NCBI GenBank assembly: GCA_965197825.1
Contig: CBDANW010000002.1
Location: 1,488,001-1,552,000, forward strand
Length of the DNA: 64,000 nt
DNA from: CBDANW01 sp965197825
GTDB lineage: Bacteria; Acidobacteriota; Vicinamibacteria; Marinacidobacterales; DATDRI01
Direction of reading: 5' to 3'
Positions 17,635 through 25,809 of this stretch are shown here, piece after piece. A model generated the notes under the pieces. The model saw nothing but the letters and a program-made list of their open reading frames with translations, did not search any database and had not been told where the DNA came from. How positions within the stretch are numbered: position 1 is the stretch's first letter; each line of letters begins with the position of its first letter. A program made the translations under genes and the position numbers.

Positions 17635-17727
17635 GTCCCTGCTCCCCTCTCGTCCTTCTCCGCTTCCGCCCGTACCGCTTGCGACAGCGACGGACGTCAT
17701 CTCCTCAAATTCGACGATGGGACGTCG

Positions 17728-17778
17728 GGTGTGCAATTTTCACCCGCCATGAATGTGCAGTTTTCGGCCGGCGTTGAC
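17728..17778. repeat. solo IS21 end (istB side)
   Basis: Reverse complement of 28,688-28,738: TGTCAACGCCGGCCGAAAAC, then CATTCATGGCGGGTGAAAAT. It lies about 95 bp upstream of receptor 1 with no IS21 gene attached, so the element is gone except for its terminus. Confidence 0.8.
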
Positions 17779-17821
17779 ATGAATGGGTTAACGAGCATGT
17801 TGCGCTCGAAAGCTGGGCTTC

Positions 17822-17955
17822 AATGAGATCTCCCCAACCGTTACTGCGGACAAAAACAGTTCATCGGCGGCCACCTGTTCAATCCACCGGAGGACGGTTG
17901 GATGCGGATGAGGACGGCGCAGTTCCGATACGACATTGGTGTCGAGCAGATACAC
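17822..17955 (-). pseudogene. PIN-domain (VapC/FitB-like) toxin, N-terminal fragment
   Basis: GTG at 17,955, four bases after the antitoxin stop, begins VYLLDTNVVSELRRPHPHPT and continues WIEQVAADELFLSAVTVGEI. This is the first acidic motif (DTNVxSE) and second helix of a PIN ribonuclease. The C-terminal acidic residues needed for metal binding are missing: the family pattern stops at about 17,822 and the frame runs into unrelated sequence. Confidence 0.75.
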
Positions 17956-17959
17956 GGAC

Positions 17960-18220
17960 TTATTCGAAGCTCGGAGACACGCGGTGGCGATGCCGCGACC
18001 GTGGCGGCGTCAGCGCATCCGTGCGCGCTTCCGGAGCGAGCAGTAGTTGCTTGAGATCCGGCCTGGCCCGCTTCTCCAATCGTCGCCACTCGTCGATGGG
18101 CACTAGCACGGCCGTCTCCACACCCCGTTTGGTGACGATCTGGGGGCCTTCCGCCAAACTCGTCTCAAGCAACTCGCTGAAACGCGCCTTGGCATCCTGC
18201 ACCTGCCATGTCTTGCTCAT
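17960..18220 (-). CDS. phd: Phd/YefM-type antitoxin
   Basis: 86 residues: WQVQDAKARFSELLETSLAE and GPQIVTKRGVETAVLVPIDE, WRRLEKR are the standard Phd fold that binds DNA. The tail (RTDALTPPRSRHRHRVSP) is the toxin-binding region. It is complete, but its PIN toxin partner downstream is truncated, so like parD it is an antitoxin-only remnant. Confidence 0.85.
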   Translation of the reverse strand: MSKTWQVQDAKARFSELLETSLAEGPQIVTKRGVETAVLVPIDEWRRLEKRARPDLKQLLLAPEARTDALTPPRSRHRHRVSPSFE

Positions 18221-18317
18221 GCAGCGTTACCTCCGCCAAAAGAATGACTAGATATAAAACTAGTCTGAACTCATTTGGAAATGCAACAAGAGACGACTTG
18301 GTGACGCCATTTCATCC

Positions 18318-18680
18318 GCGTCTGGTCAAAAATACTCTAACGCCCAGCGGGTCAGCAGTTTGCACCTTTCCAAAGGCCGCTTGAATCCGCATGAACTGGA
18401 AGACCATGCTGACCTAACATCTCAAGATCCGCGGATGAGGAGTTGCTCCTGGGCAACGAGTATTTTGTGGCCGAGAATCGAGTTCTTCGAAATCAGATAC
18501 AGGGTCGTTTGCGCCTGACCGATGGCGAACGGCGGTCTCTGGCCGAGCTCGGAAAAGCGTCTGAAGCGACCAGTTACGTCAGTCCGAGAGCAAGGTGCGC
18601 TCCTGTGAACGGCTTGGCGGATTGCTACGTTTCTACCATCAGGAAGCCGCATGAGTATTTTGACCTCACGCATGGCAGAT
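18318..18680 (+). mobile_element. collapsed integrase-core IS (family B)
   Basis: 18,318-18,392 repeats 5851-5925. Next come codons for LLLGNEYFVAENRVLRNQIQ and RLRLTDGERRSLAELGK, a family B N-terminus. This jumps at about 18,552 to the 3' terminus (RLGGLLRFYH... region, TTGCTACGTTTCTACCATC), so nearly all of the gene is deleted. The same 110-bp terminus recurs at 18,975-19,085. Confidence 0.65.
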
Positions 18681-19064
18681 GTCGGCTTTGTGTCCTCGAG
18701 CCGATACCTCATTCACGACCGGGACTCGAAGTTCTTCGAGTCGTTCCACCGGACCATCGAGGCGGTTGGCGTCGCGCCCGTCAAGCTGCCCGCACGGAGC
18801 CCGGATTTGAACTCGTTCGCGGAGCGCTGGGTGAAGTCAGTCAAAGAGGAATGTCTCTCGAAGCTCATCCTGTTCGGCGAGAAGTCGCTCCGTCATGCGC
18901 TTAGGGAGTACGTCGTCTACCATCATCACGAGAGGAATCATCAAGGCAATGAGAATCTGCTGCTGTTCCCAGCCAGCGACCAGTTACCTCAGTCCGAGCG
19001 CAAGGTGCGCTCCCGTGAACGGCTTGGCGGGTTGCTACGTTTCTACCATCGGGAAGCCGCATGA
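18660..19064 (+). pseudogene. integrase-core transposase, C-terminal half
   Basis: Encodes SSRYLIHDRDSKFFESFHRT (second catalytic Asp), FAERWVKSVKEECLSKLILF (catalytic Glu), YHHHERNHQGNENLLLFPAS and ends RERLGGLLRFYHREAA. The first catalytic Asp and the DNA-binding domain are absent. It sits head to tail behind the collapsed copy before it. Confidence 0.75.
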
Positions 19065-19084
19065 GTATTTTGACCTCACGCGGC

Positions 19085-19234
19085 AAGCGATTCCTCATCT
19101 TAGACCGCGACAAGAAGTTCACCACAGAGTTTTGCGACTTGCTCGAGCACGCCGAAACTGACGTCATTCGGCTGGCGTAGCGTTCGCCGAATCTGAACGC
19201 TTATGTCGAAAGGTTTGTTTTGTCGATCAAGAGT
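19085..19234 (+). pseudogene. internal scrap of family B transposase
   Basis: FLILDRDKKFTTEF-like codons and LNAYVERFVLSIKS match the segment at 13,640-13,800 of the copy on the other strand, with stops. About 150 bp only. Confidence 0.6.
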
Positions 19235-19324
19235 CAAGCAAAATCGGTGGTACAGCCAGACCGCGTGGCTGATGATTTCGGGCGGAAATCGATATCCGCG
19301 GTAGCTCGGCGTTTCGCTTTTCAT
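19235..19324 (-). pseudogene. IS6-family transposase, first ~30 codons
   Basis: From ATG 19,324 the minus strand reads MKSETPSYRGYRFPPEIISH and AVWLYHRFCLT, the standard N-terminus of IS6/IS26-type transposases (YRGYRFPPEIIxHAVWLYxRF). It is cut off by the family B scrap. Confidence 0.7.
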
Positions 19325-19353
19325 CCGCCCAGTCTGTCAGGCGCCGGCTCAAT

Positions 19354-19380
19354 TTGACAGTATCAGTATTGGGCTATAAT
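19354..19380 (+). promoter_or_regulatory. possible promoter of the radical SAM operon
   Basis: Perfect TTGACA (19,354-19,359) and TATAAT (19,375-19,380), but with a short 15-base spacer. It lies 34 bases before the TTG start at 19,415. Confidence 0.45.
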
Positions 19381-19414
19381 CTCTCATGGGCTAGCCATTT
19401 CGAAGGGACGCTTT

Positions 19415-20566
19415 TTGCTCAAACAAAACCTCAAAAAGCTAAAAAACCGCGTAGCCAGTACTATCCGCCGCCGCCGCACTCAACAGTTCACCAAGCGCGG
19501 TGACGGCGTCGCCCCCAGTACGCCCCACTTCGTGGTCTACGAGCCCACCCTCCTTTGCAATCTCCACTGCAGCTTCTGCTACGTTGCCGACATCCTGAAC
19601 CCAGAAGATTGGCGTTCCAAGGAGCTTAGCCTCGACGAGTTGGATCGTATCTTCGTGAAGGGAGGCGTCAAATCCGTCAACATCACAGGCGGAGAACCTT
19701 TCGTACGCAAGAACCTAATCGAGGTCTTCCATCAGCTCCAGAAAAAGGGATTGCACAGCAAGTACATCACTACCAACGGGACAGTGATCGGCGACGACAA
19801 AGCGGAAGCCCTCGCAGAGCTAGTCGCGTCGGGGTTCCTGCGCCACATCAGCGTATCCATCGATGGTCCACAAAGCTTCCACGACGAGATCCGTGGCCAG
19901 AAGGGGGCGTTCGACAAAACGGCCAACAATATTCGGGGCTTGCGAAAAGTCTTCGCCGCACGCGGGCTCGGCTTGCCACTGTCCATCAACACGACCCTCA
20001 CTTCCGGAAACCTCCATCTACTATCGGAAATCGTGGACGCCGCGGCGGAGCTGGAAGTCAAGCTCATCGGCCTGAATCAGCTGATGTTCGCAACACACCA
20101 AGAAGTCGAGCAGACTCTTCAGATCATAGGAGAGACCAACCCTGCGCTCATCACCACGTACGTGACCGACGATCCCGGAATCAATCCGCAAGAAGTTGCT
20201 CCGGTCTTGAAAAAAGCCGTGGAGTACGCCGAGAGCAAAGGTGTGACCATCAACTGGAGGCCGGCTCAATCCTACGAGCATTTGGAAAAGTACTACACGC
20301 CGAACGAGCCGTTAAGAGGCCGGTGTTTTTATCCATACTTCGGAGGACGCGTCACCTTTGACGGCAAGGTCCACTTCTGCCCGGTCATACGGACGGAGAT
20401 GGGTGATGTGAGAAAAGAGCCCCTGGAAGAAATTTGGAATGGTCCGAAGTTTGTCGGACTAAGGAAGAAGCTTCTGGAGCACGGTATCTTCCCGGTTTGT
20501 CGGCGATGCTGCAAGGTCGAGCTTACTGGAGCAACCGGCATGGGGCCAGGTCAGAGTGGCCAATGA
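19415..20566 (+). CDS. radical SAM protein with SPASM-like C-terminus
   Basis: 383 residues. CNLHCSFC (about residue 52) is the CX3CX2C motif that binds the catalytic 4Fe-4S cluster and SAM, followed by VNITGGEPF and ISVSIDGPQSFHDEIRG of the TIM barrel. A C-terminal Cys-containing region (GRCFYPYFGGRVTFDGKVHF, then PVCRRCC) resembles SPASM/twitch domains that bind extra clusters and peptide substrates. The start is TTG with GAAGGGA 6 bases upstream. Its stop overlaps the next small ORF (ATGA). The substrate is unknown; the downstream glycosyltransferase start suggests cell-surface or carbohydrate work. Confidence 0.88.
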   Translation: MLKQNLKKLKNRVASTIRRRRTQQFTKRGDGVAPSTPHFVVYEPTLLCNLHCSFCYVADILNPEDWRSKELSLDELDRIFVKGGVKSVNITGGEPFVRKNLIEVFHQLQKKGLHSKYITTNGTVIGDDKAEALAELVASGFLRHISVSIDGPQSFHDEIRGQKGAFDKTANNIRGLRKVFAARGLGLPLSINTTLTSGNLHLLSEIVDAAAELEVKLIGLNQLMFATHQEVEQTLQIIGETNPALITTYVTDDPGINPQEVAPVLKKAVEYAESKGVTINWRPAQSYEHLEKYYTPNEPLRGRCFYPYFGGRVTFDGKVHFCPVIRTEMGDVRKEPLEEIWNGPKFVGLRKKLLEHGIFPVCRRCCKVELTGATGMGPGQSGQ

Positions 20567-20694
20567 AACTACACCGGGTGGATGAATTCATTCGGGTCTG
20601 GTCTGGTATCTTGCGCTGGCGTTGGCCCGCAATTGAGTGGCGCTGGATCAAGAGATGCGAGACACCTTTGCGGGCGCTGGGCTACATCCAGTGA
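20563..20694 (+). CDS. 43-residue ORF coupled to radical SAM gene
   Basis: Its ATG overlaps the radical SAM stop (ATGA) and its own TGA overlaps the next start (GTGA), so it is in perfect position to be translated by coupling. The product is Trp/Arg-rich (RWRWPAIEWRWIKRC). It could be a genuine small protein or a substrate-like peptide for the radical SAM enzyme, or a remnant of a larger gene. I recognise no family. Confidence 0.4.
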   Translation: MKLHRVDEFIRVWSGILRWRWPAIEWRWIKRCETPLRALGYIQ

Positions 20695-20815
20695 GACTGC
20701 TATATCCGGCCAACATCCGTTTTCCGATGGAACGGGCCAACGGTATCCAAACCGCCCAGACGTGCCACGCTTTGGCGCGACGAGGGGTCGTCGTAGATCT
20801 GGTTGTGCGCCGGAG
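20691..20815 (+). pseudogene. glycosyltransferase (GT4-like), N-terminal fragment
   Basis: GTG at 20,691 begins VRLLYPANIRFPMERANGIQ and continues TAQTCHALARRGVVVDLVVR, the usual first strand-helix of a GT-B glycosyltransferase. After about 40 codons the sequence becomes mcrC read from the other strand. The rest of the gene is lost. Confidence 0.65.
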
Positions 20816-20819
20816 CGAC

Positions 20820-21424
20820 TCGCGTACCGACGAAGCCTTCGCATATTGGCTCGAGCACGCCCCGGAGCCGCGAGATGCGGCGCCGCAGTCCGACGGAGGT
20901 GACCCGCGGAGACACCACCTGTAGGGCCGCGGTCAGCAACTGGTTCTCGACGATGTCGTGTTCCAACGCGTCGAAACGGCAGATGATGCGATCTAGCTGG
21001 CCGAATCGTTTGAGCAGCTGGCGGTCTCCTAGAATCCGGCCGCGCACTATCGGCAGGTCGTCCTCGCGTTCGACATAGCCTGACAGTAGGCCCCGTCGCA
21101 GCATCCGCTCGCTGGCCTCAACGAAGAGCAGGACGACAAGCTCGAACAGGCTGTCGCCGGAAGCCTCCAAAGTCGCACCGTCACTAAGGCGAATCAGCGC
21201 GTCGACCCCCGACGCATACTCGAGTAGCCGCACCAGCCCGATCTGGTCGCCGGTCACCTTCGGTACGACCCGAATCTCGATGGTCGGCAGGCGCACGACG
21301 CCCACCCACGACCGGGTCCGAACGCTCAGACCCCGATGCAGCTCTTCGATCTGCAGCCGGTCATCGGTCGAGGCCGACAACTTCTCGACAACAGCACGGT
21401 CCTCCGGTGTGAGCGCGACGCCGT
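20820..21424 (-). pseudogene. mcrC: McrC subunit, truncated
   Basis: From about 21,424 the minus strand reads YHGVALTPEDRAVVEKL, then ELHRGLSVRTRSWVGVVRLP, IRVVPKVTGDQIGLVRLLEY, ASGVDALIR and FRxRILGDRQL-like VRGRILGDRQLLKRFGQLDR, the N-terminal two thirds of McrC. The C-terminal PD-(D/E)XK nuclease part is missing beyond LEPICEGFVGT, where the glycosyltransferase fragment takes over. No start codon remains, because its 5' end is fused out of frame to mcrB. Confidence 0.75.
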
Positions 21425-21765
21425 GGTAGACCTTCTATCAGCAGGAGATACGGACGACCCGGATTCACCTCGGCGACGCGGCAGACCCTTTTGAAGACGC
21501 CGTCTTCGAGCGCCAGCGACAACCCGCCAGCTCCGCCAGAGTCAGGACGAAACCCTTCGATGAAGTCCTCGTACGTGTAGGATGGGTGAAACGTCACGCG
21601 GGTCAGTTGGCCCACGCTGGCCGTCGTGCCCGAATCACCGGCCCGCTCCAGGATGGCACGCTGTGGATGACGTTCCGCCAGCTGCACCAAGAGGTGCTTA
21701 GCTTCAGTGTCTTGGTCCAACCGCCTCATCCTGGGCGATTCACTGCTTGTGATGACCTCACTGGC
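21425..21765 (-). pseudogene. mcrB: McrB GTPase, internal fragment
   Basis: Encodes VTFHPSYTYEDFIEGFRPDS and LALEDGVFKRVCRVAEVNPG then RPYLLLIE, the segment between Walker A and Walker B of McrB AAA+ proteins (FHPSYxYEDFIEGxRP is diagnostic). Walker A upstream and everything after the Walker B Ile-Asp are gone. A deletion joins LLLIE to the first codons of McrC. McrBC cuts DNA with methylated or hydroxymethylated cytosine; this locus cannot. Confidence 0.75.
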
Positions 21766-21800
21766 CGAGAAGGAAGGGCTCAAGGGCAACACCCGATGGC

Positions 21801-21960
21801 ATGCAGCGACTGGCGACTGCTAATCGCCTGATGGCTATTGGCGCAACGCTCCGCTTTAAGCGAATCCTAGAAGACTTTCCCGTTTCTCCAATCGACAGCG
21901 TTTGGGAAGACACAGCGCTCAGCGGATTTGGGCGCAAGAAGCAGTACATTGGGCGGAGAT
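21801..21960 (+). pseudogene. DNA methyltransferase fragment
   Basis: Encodes LRFKRILEDFPVSPIDSVWE followed by DTALSGFGRKKQYI. This resembles the segment (DFPvsPi.nvWeDT..sGFg..K.Yv) just before the DPTCGSGTT SAM-binding motif in adenine-specific DNA methylases of DNA repair or restriction systems. The motif itself is missing. About 50 residues only. Confidence 0.5.
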
Positions 21961-22120
21961 CGACGAAGCCGCCTGGAGCAGTTTGTACAGCACGGTGAGC
22001 CGGCCGTTCGACAAGCAGACGGCTCACGCGACTAAGCGGACGAGCACTATGGAACGAACTGCGAGGCGGCTAGGAGCCGGATGCGGCAAGCTCCTGCCCC
22101 ACGATTTCATTGGCGTCCAG

Positions 22121-22411
22121 CTACCTGGTCGACGGTTTGAGGATGTTACCTTGATTGTCCATCACGCCGATGGTGCTGTTACTGTAACGCTTCAGCGCAC
22201 TTTCTATAGCCTCCTTGTTAGTTCCGGCGACGTAAACCGGTCCTTGATGTCCGCTGAGCTGGCGACCTGCATCCGGCACAGTGTCGGGTGTCTCGATCTC
22301 GATCGTGATGTCGGGCGTCTTGATGTCCGGCCCCTTACCTTGGTTGTATTCAGTGTTGTACTTGTTAGCAAGTCGATTTGCCGTGGTCTTATGAGACCGG
22401 CTTTCTGACAT
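22121..22411 (-). CDS. small conserved protein of unknown function
   Basis: 96 residues from ATG 22,411, which has AGGAGAAA upstream. MSESRSHKTTANRLANKYNT, YNQGKGPDIKTPDITIEIET, GHQGPVYVAGTNKEAIESAL and IGVMDNQGNILKPSTR give a compact alpha/beta protein that I recall as a recurrent hypothetical (SHRxTAxRIAxKY...YNxGxGPDI, GVMDxxGxIxKxSTR). The function is not known to me. The mix of a nuclease-like EIE strand and a basic C-terminus would fit DNA binding, but that is only inference. Confidence 0.68.
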   Translation of the reverse strand: MSESRSHKTTANRLANKYNTEYNQGKGPDIKTPDITIEIETPDTVPDAGRQLSGHQGPVYVAGTNKEAIESALKRYSNSTIGVMDNQGNILKPSTR

Positions 22412-22599
22412 TGGTATTTCTCCTTTCACTCCAGAACACGAGGCGAGTTGGGTTCTGCTAACCAAGCATGCATTGGGGCCAAAAGACGCGCGATTATCTG
22501 CTACAAGTGCAAGAGCTACGAAAGCGAGTAGCGGTTTACGCGTCGAGCATTGACCTGACCCCACAGTTAGTACCACATTGTATCTCAGTTATTCGGGTG

Positions 22600-22945
22600 C
22601 TGACAAGGGCTGGTTAAAGCCGGTGGAGCGGAGCCGGTTTCAACCAAATCGTTTTCGGCGCCGGCGGTCGGTAACCCAACGAACTGTGGGGGTCTGAGAC
22701 AATTGAACTCTTGCCGCCACCTTTCAATCACGACCTTGGCCTCCTTCAAGGTGTAGAAAATCTCTCCGTTGAACAGTTCGTCGCGTAGCTTACCGTTGAA
22801 GCTCTCCACGTAGCCGTTTTCCCATGGCAAGCCCGGCTCAATGAACAGCGTCGTGACTCCCAACCGAGATAACCACTCACGCACCGCCGCAGCCGTAATC
22901 TCCGGGCCGTTATCGGAGCGAATAGGTGTAACTCCTCGCCGTGGC
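22600..22945 (-). pseudogene. IS3-family OrfB, C-terminal fragment
   Basis: IRSDNGPEITAAAVREWLSR (second Asp), IEPGLPWENGYVESFNGKLR (Glu) and DELFNGEIFYTLKEAKVVIE form the C-terminal half of an IS3 OrfB. It is cut at its 5' side near 22,945, where the IS66 end starts. Confidence 0.78.
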
Positions 22946-23006
22946 CCGTCGTGACAAGCGTGTCGGAATGTTCCATCGTGAGCAGTCTTGAAAGGAGTGC
23001 GAAGCG

Positions 23007-23351
23007 ATGGAAGCGAGGACAGCATTTCGTAGGCGAGCACGTGAAGAAAATCGTGGCCGCACAGGTCGAGGGCGGCGTTACTCGCGGGAACAACGTCGCG
23101 AAGCGGTGCTGTATCTGAATCAGATGAAGGATCAGGGCGCGAGCCTTGAGGGTGTCGCGAGGGGGCTCGGGGTGAGTGGCTGGAGTCTATCTCGATGGAA
23201 TCGAGAGGAGGCTATGAGGGGTATCGTTCGGCGTGTCGAAGTCGTGGAATCGGAAAAACGCACGGAAATTACGCTGGTAACCCCGCGAGGGTATCGAATC
23301 GAGGGTCTGTCGGAACAGCGGCTGCTGCGGCTTGTTGAGCAGCTGGGATGA
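23007..23351 (+). CDS. tnpA: IS66 accessory protein TnpA
   Basis: 114 residues with a helix-turn-helix of the transposase 8/IS66 OrfA type (YSREQRREAVLYLNQMKDQG, VARGLGVSGWSLSRW) and a strand-rich tail (ITLVTPRGYRIEGL). The last bases overlap tnpB (ATGA). Confidence 0.85.
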   Translation: MEARTAFRRRAREENRGRTGRGRRYSREQRREAVLYLNQMKDQGASLEGVARGLGVSGWSLSRWNREEAMRGIVRRVEVVESEKRTEITLVTPRGYRIEGLSEQRLLRLVEQLG

Positions 23352-23728
23352 AGTGGAATAGCCGTCGGGTGTCGGCGTGGGCGTACGCGGCGCCGGCGGA
23401 TCTCCGCAAGGGTTTTGACGGTCTGTCGGCGCTGGTGATGAACGAGCTTGGTCGTGACCCGCTGAGCGGTGAGCTGTACTTGTTCGTCAGCCGCAACCGA
23501 ATCCGCGCGAAAGTTCTGCACTGGGACGGGACCGGACTGTGCGTCTACGCGAAACGTCTCGAAGAGGGAAAGTTCGCATGCCTGTGGTCCAGCGGTGACG
23601 GCGAGCCAGTGCGACTGACGACGACAGAGTTGTCGTTGTTTCTGGAGGGGAGCCGGTTGGTCGGAAAAATATCTTTGTCACCTCCTGAAATGAAGCATTT
23701 TTCACTTGCCGTGAGATCGTCTCTATGA
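23348..23728 (+). CDS. tnpB: IS66 accessory protein TnpB
   Basis: 126 residues with the IS66 Orf2 signature: PADLRKGFDGLSALV, DPLSGELYLFVSRNRIRAKV, LHWDGTGLCVYAKRLEEGKF. It is needed with TnpA and TnpC for IS66 transposition. The tail LSPPEM is the usual end, with about 13 extra residues. Confidence 0.87.
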   Translation: MKWNSRRVSAWAYAAPADLRKGFDGLSALVMNELGRDPLSGELYLFVSRNRIRAKVLHWDGTGLCVYAKRLEEGKFACLWSSGDGEPVRLTTTELSLFLEGSRLVGKISLSPPEMKHFSLAVRSSL

Positions 23729-23742
23729 TCTAATCGTATTCC

Positions 23743-25209
23743 GTGGTTCGCATAAAAAACGAACACGACCTCGAAACACTCCGCCAGATAGCTCTCCTCG
23801 TTGATAACGAGAACCAGCGCCTCGTCAATGAAAACGTTCGTCTGCGAGTGGAACTGGCGAGACTCCATGGTGTGCCGGAAACGGAGCAACTTGAACTGTC
23901 GGTTCTCAAGCAACTACAGGAAAAGCGAGAGAGCATTTTCCGCATCGACGAAAAGCGGACCCGGAAGAAAACGAAGGCTAAAAAGAACAAGAAGAAAGGG
24001 CACGGCCCGCGCGAACAGCCTCATCTTCCCGTGGTCGACAAAGTAATCGAACTCGCCGAGACAGAGAAAAAGTGCTCGGTGTGCGACGGCGAGCTGGGCG
24101 AGATGGCGGGTCAATACGAGGAATCGGAAGTGGTGACGGTGGTGAAGCGGAGCTTCGTCATCGAACGGCATTTGCGGAAAAAGTACCGCTGCCGATGTAA
24201 CGCGAACGTCGTCACCGCACCGGCGGCGACGAAGCTTCAGCCCGGAGGCCGCTACTCGGTGGAGTTCGCGACCGAAGTGGCCATCAGCAAGTACCTGGAC
24301 CATATGCCTCTCGAGCGCCAGGTTCGGATGATGCGCCGCGAAGGGCTAGATATCGACAGCCAGACGCTGTGGGACCAGCTGAACGTACTGGCACGTCATC
24401 TGAATCCGGTGTACGACGCTCTGGGAGAGAAGGTTTTGGAGTCACCCGTCATCCACGCCGACGAAACGCGGTGGCCTCTGATGGGCTCGATGAAGAAGTC
24501 GGCGGGCACGGTGTGGGGCGTTTCGAGTCCGGACATCGCGTACTACCGAATGCTGCCGACGAAATCGACGGAAGATGGCCAAAAGGTGCTGGGGACCTAC
24601 TCCGGCAGCGAGGAAAGCTGGGCGTACGTACTCAGGGACCTCGAACGCCGCGGGATGAAGGCCCCTCTTGTTTCGATCGGAGATGGAGCGTTGGGGTTCT
24701 GGGCCGCCGTTCGAAACGTATGGCCGGAAACGCGCCACCAGTTGTGTTGGGTGCACAAGCTAAAGAACGTCCTCGACAAGTTGCCGAAGCGTCTCCATGG
24801 TCGCGCGAAGGTCGCTCTGAACGAGATCATGAAGGCTGAGACTAAGGAGCAAGCCGAAGAAGCGGTCGAGCGGTTCGAATCCGACTTCGGAGCCAAGTAT
24901 GCCAAAGCCGTCGCTTCCTTGACCAATCGTCAGGACGAGCTTCTGACTTTCTATGATTTCCCTGCCCAGCACTGGGAGCACATTCGAACCGCGAACCCCA
25001 TCGAGTCGGCGTTCGCCACCGTTCGACTCCGCCAGCGAGTGACCAAAGGCGCTGGGTCTCGATCGAAAGCCCTTCTCATGGCTTACAAGCTACTCGACAT
25101 GGCGAGCCATCGCTGGCGCCGCGTCAACGCGCCGGGACTCGTAGCTCGTCTTATTCTGGGAGAGAAATTCGTCGACGGACTAAACGAAGAAGCGAGGAAC
25201 GCCGCCTGA
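23743..25209 (+). CDS. chimeric transposase: IS66 TnpC N-terminus fused to IS256 C-terminus
   Basis: 488 residues in one open frame from GTG 23,743. Residues 1 to about 286 are IS66 TnpC: a coiled-coil start, a basic linker, a zinc finger (CSVCDGELGEM...YRCRC), ISKYLDHMPLERQVRMMRRE and VIHADETRWPLMGSMKKSAG with the first catalytic Asp. From about residue 287 (EESWAYVLRDLERRGMKAPL) the sequence is IS256: SIGDGALGFWAAVRNVWPET (second Asp), CWVHKLKNVLDKLPK and IRTANPIESAFATVRLRQRV (Glu). The fusion point near 24,600 keeps frame and yields a formally complete D-D-E set drawn from two families. Whether it is active is unknown. Confidence 0.85.
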   Translation: MVRIKNEHDLETLRQIALLVDNENQRLVNENVRLRVELARLHGVPETEQLELSVLKQLQEKRESIFRIDEKRTRKKTKAKKNKKKGHGPREQPHLPVVDKVIELAETEKKCSVCDGELGEMAGQYEESEVVTVVKRSFVIERHLRKKYRCRCNANVVTAPAATKLQPGGRYSVEFATEVAISKYLDHMPLERQVRMMRREGLDIDSQTLWDQLNVLARHLNPVYDALGEKVLESPVIHADETRWPLMGSMKKSAGTVWGVSSPDIAYYRMLPTKSTEDGQKVLGTYSGSEESWAYVLRDLERRGMKAPLVSIGDGALGFWAAVRNVWPETRHQLCWVHKLKNVLDKLPKRLHGRAKVALNEIMKAETKEQAEEAVERFESDFGAKYAKAVASLTNRQDELLTFYDFPAQHWEHIRTANPIESAFATVRLRQRVTKGAGSRSKALLMAYKLLDMASHRWRRVNAPGLVARLILGEKFVDGLNEEARNAA

Positions 25210-25245
25210 CTCAGAAAAGTGACCCACAACTCTTGACAATATCTC

Positions 25246-25400
25246 GTAGTCCTCACGGTCGAACCGCCGGATCATCTGCGACAGGTACTTGATGCCCGCC
25301 TCGATGTTCGTCTTGATCTTCAGCGTCCGGAACGTGGACGGCATGACCTGGAAGTAGCCATTCGCGCCGGCCCACGAGTTCAGGTTCGCGTTGCCTCGTA
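25246..25400 (-). pseudogene. lytic transglycosylase fragment
   Basis: The minus strand encodes NSWAGANGYFQVMPSTFRTL and TNIEAGIKYLSQMIRRFDRE, the central part of a soluble lytic murein transglycosylase (GYFQVMPxTF, NIEAGxKYL). The catalytic Glu region upstream and the NGGPG region downstream are lost to the flanking IS elements. Confidence 0.65.
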
Positions 25401-25439
25401 CACCCGCACCGCGCTCAGCAACGGGAACTCCTCCAGTAG

Positions 25440-25808
25440 TGACTGAATGATCCCCCTTGTATCGATCGATCTTACGGACTACCGCCTGGCGCTTCTTGTA
25501 ACGGAACACCTCATCGTCCAGCTTACGATCCAGCGGGCCTGACGCAATCCAGCGGTTGGATCGTGCTACGACCAATCCCCAACTTGCTCGCCAGCGCGCT
25601 CTCCGACACGCCGCGCGAAAGATACTCTCGTGGCAACACGCGTTTCTTCCCTTCCGTGCATCGACCGCCTCCAAATCGGATGCGGTACTTTGACCGAAGG
25701 GCCGTGGCTCCGTCAGGCTCACTCCCACTCGGACACAGCCCTGTTCAGAGGGGCGCAGAGTATGCCATTTTCGTCCGCCACAAATGTGCAATTTACGTCC
25801 GCCGCTAA
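25440..25808 (-). pseudogene. istA: IS21 relic: istA-side end plus broken istA start
   Basis: 25,750-25,808 is the istA-side terminus of the IS21 at 28.7-30.7 kb (CCATTTTCGTCCGCCACAAA, GTGCAATTTAC). Downstream on the minus strand are istA codons (WIASGPLDRKLDDEVFRYKK, VVRKIDRYKGD) in shifted frames. The rest is missing. Confidence 0.7.
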
Positions 25809-25809
25809 C

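Larger units (their letters stand above)
22990..25245 (+). mobile_element. IS66-type element with an IS256 3' end (composite)
   Basis: Carries IS66-type tnpA and tnpB and a tnpC whose 3' half is from IS256. The right border (GACTCAGAAAAGTGACCCAC then CTTGACAATATCTCG near 25,245) looks like an IS256 terminus, while the left border precedes an IS66 tnpA. The two ends therefore belong to different families, the result of a recombination between adjacent elements. Confidence 0.75.
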
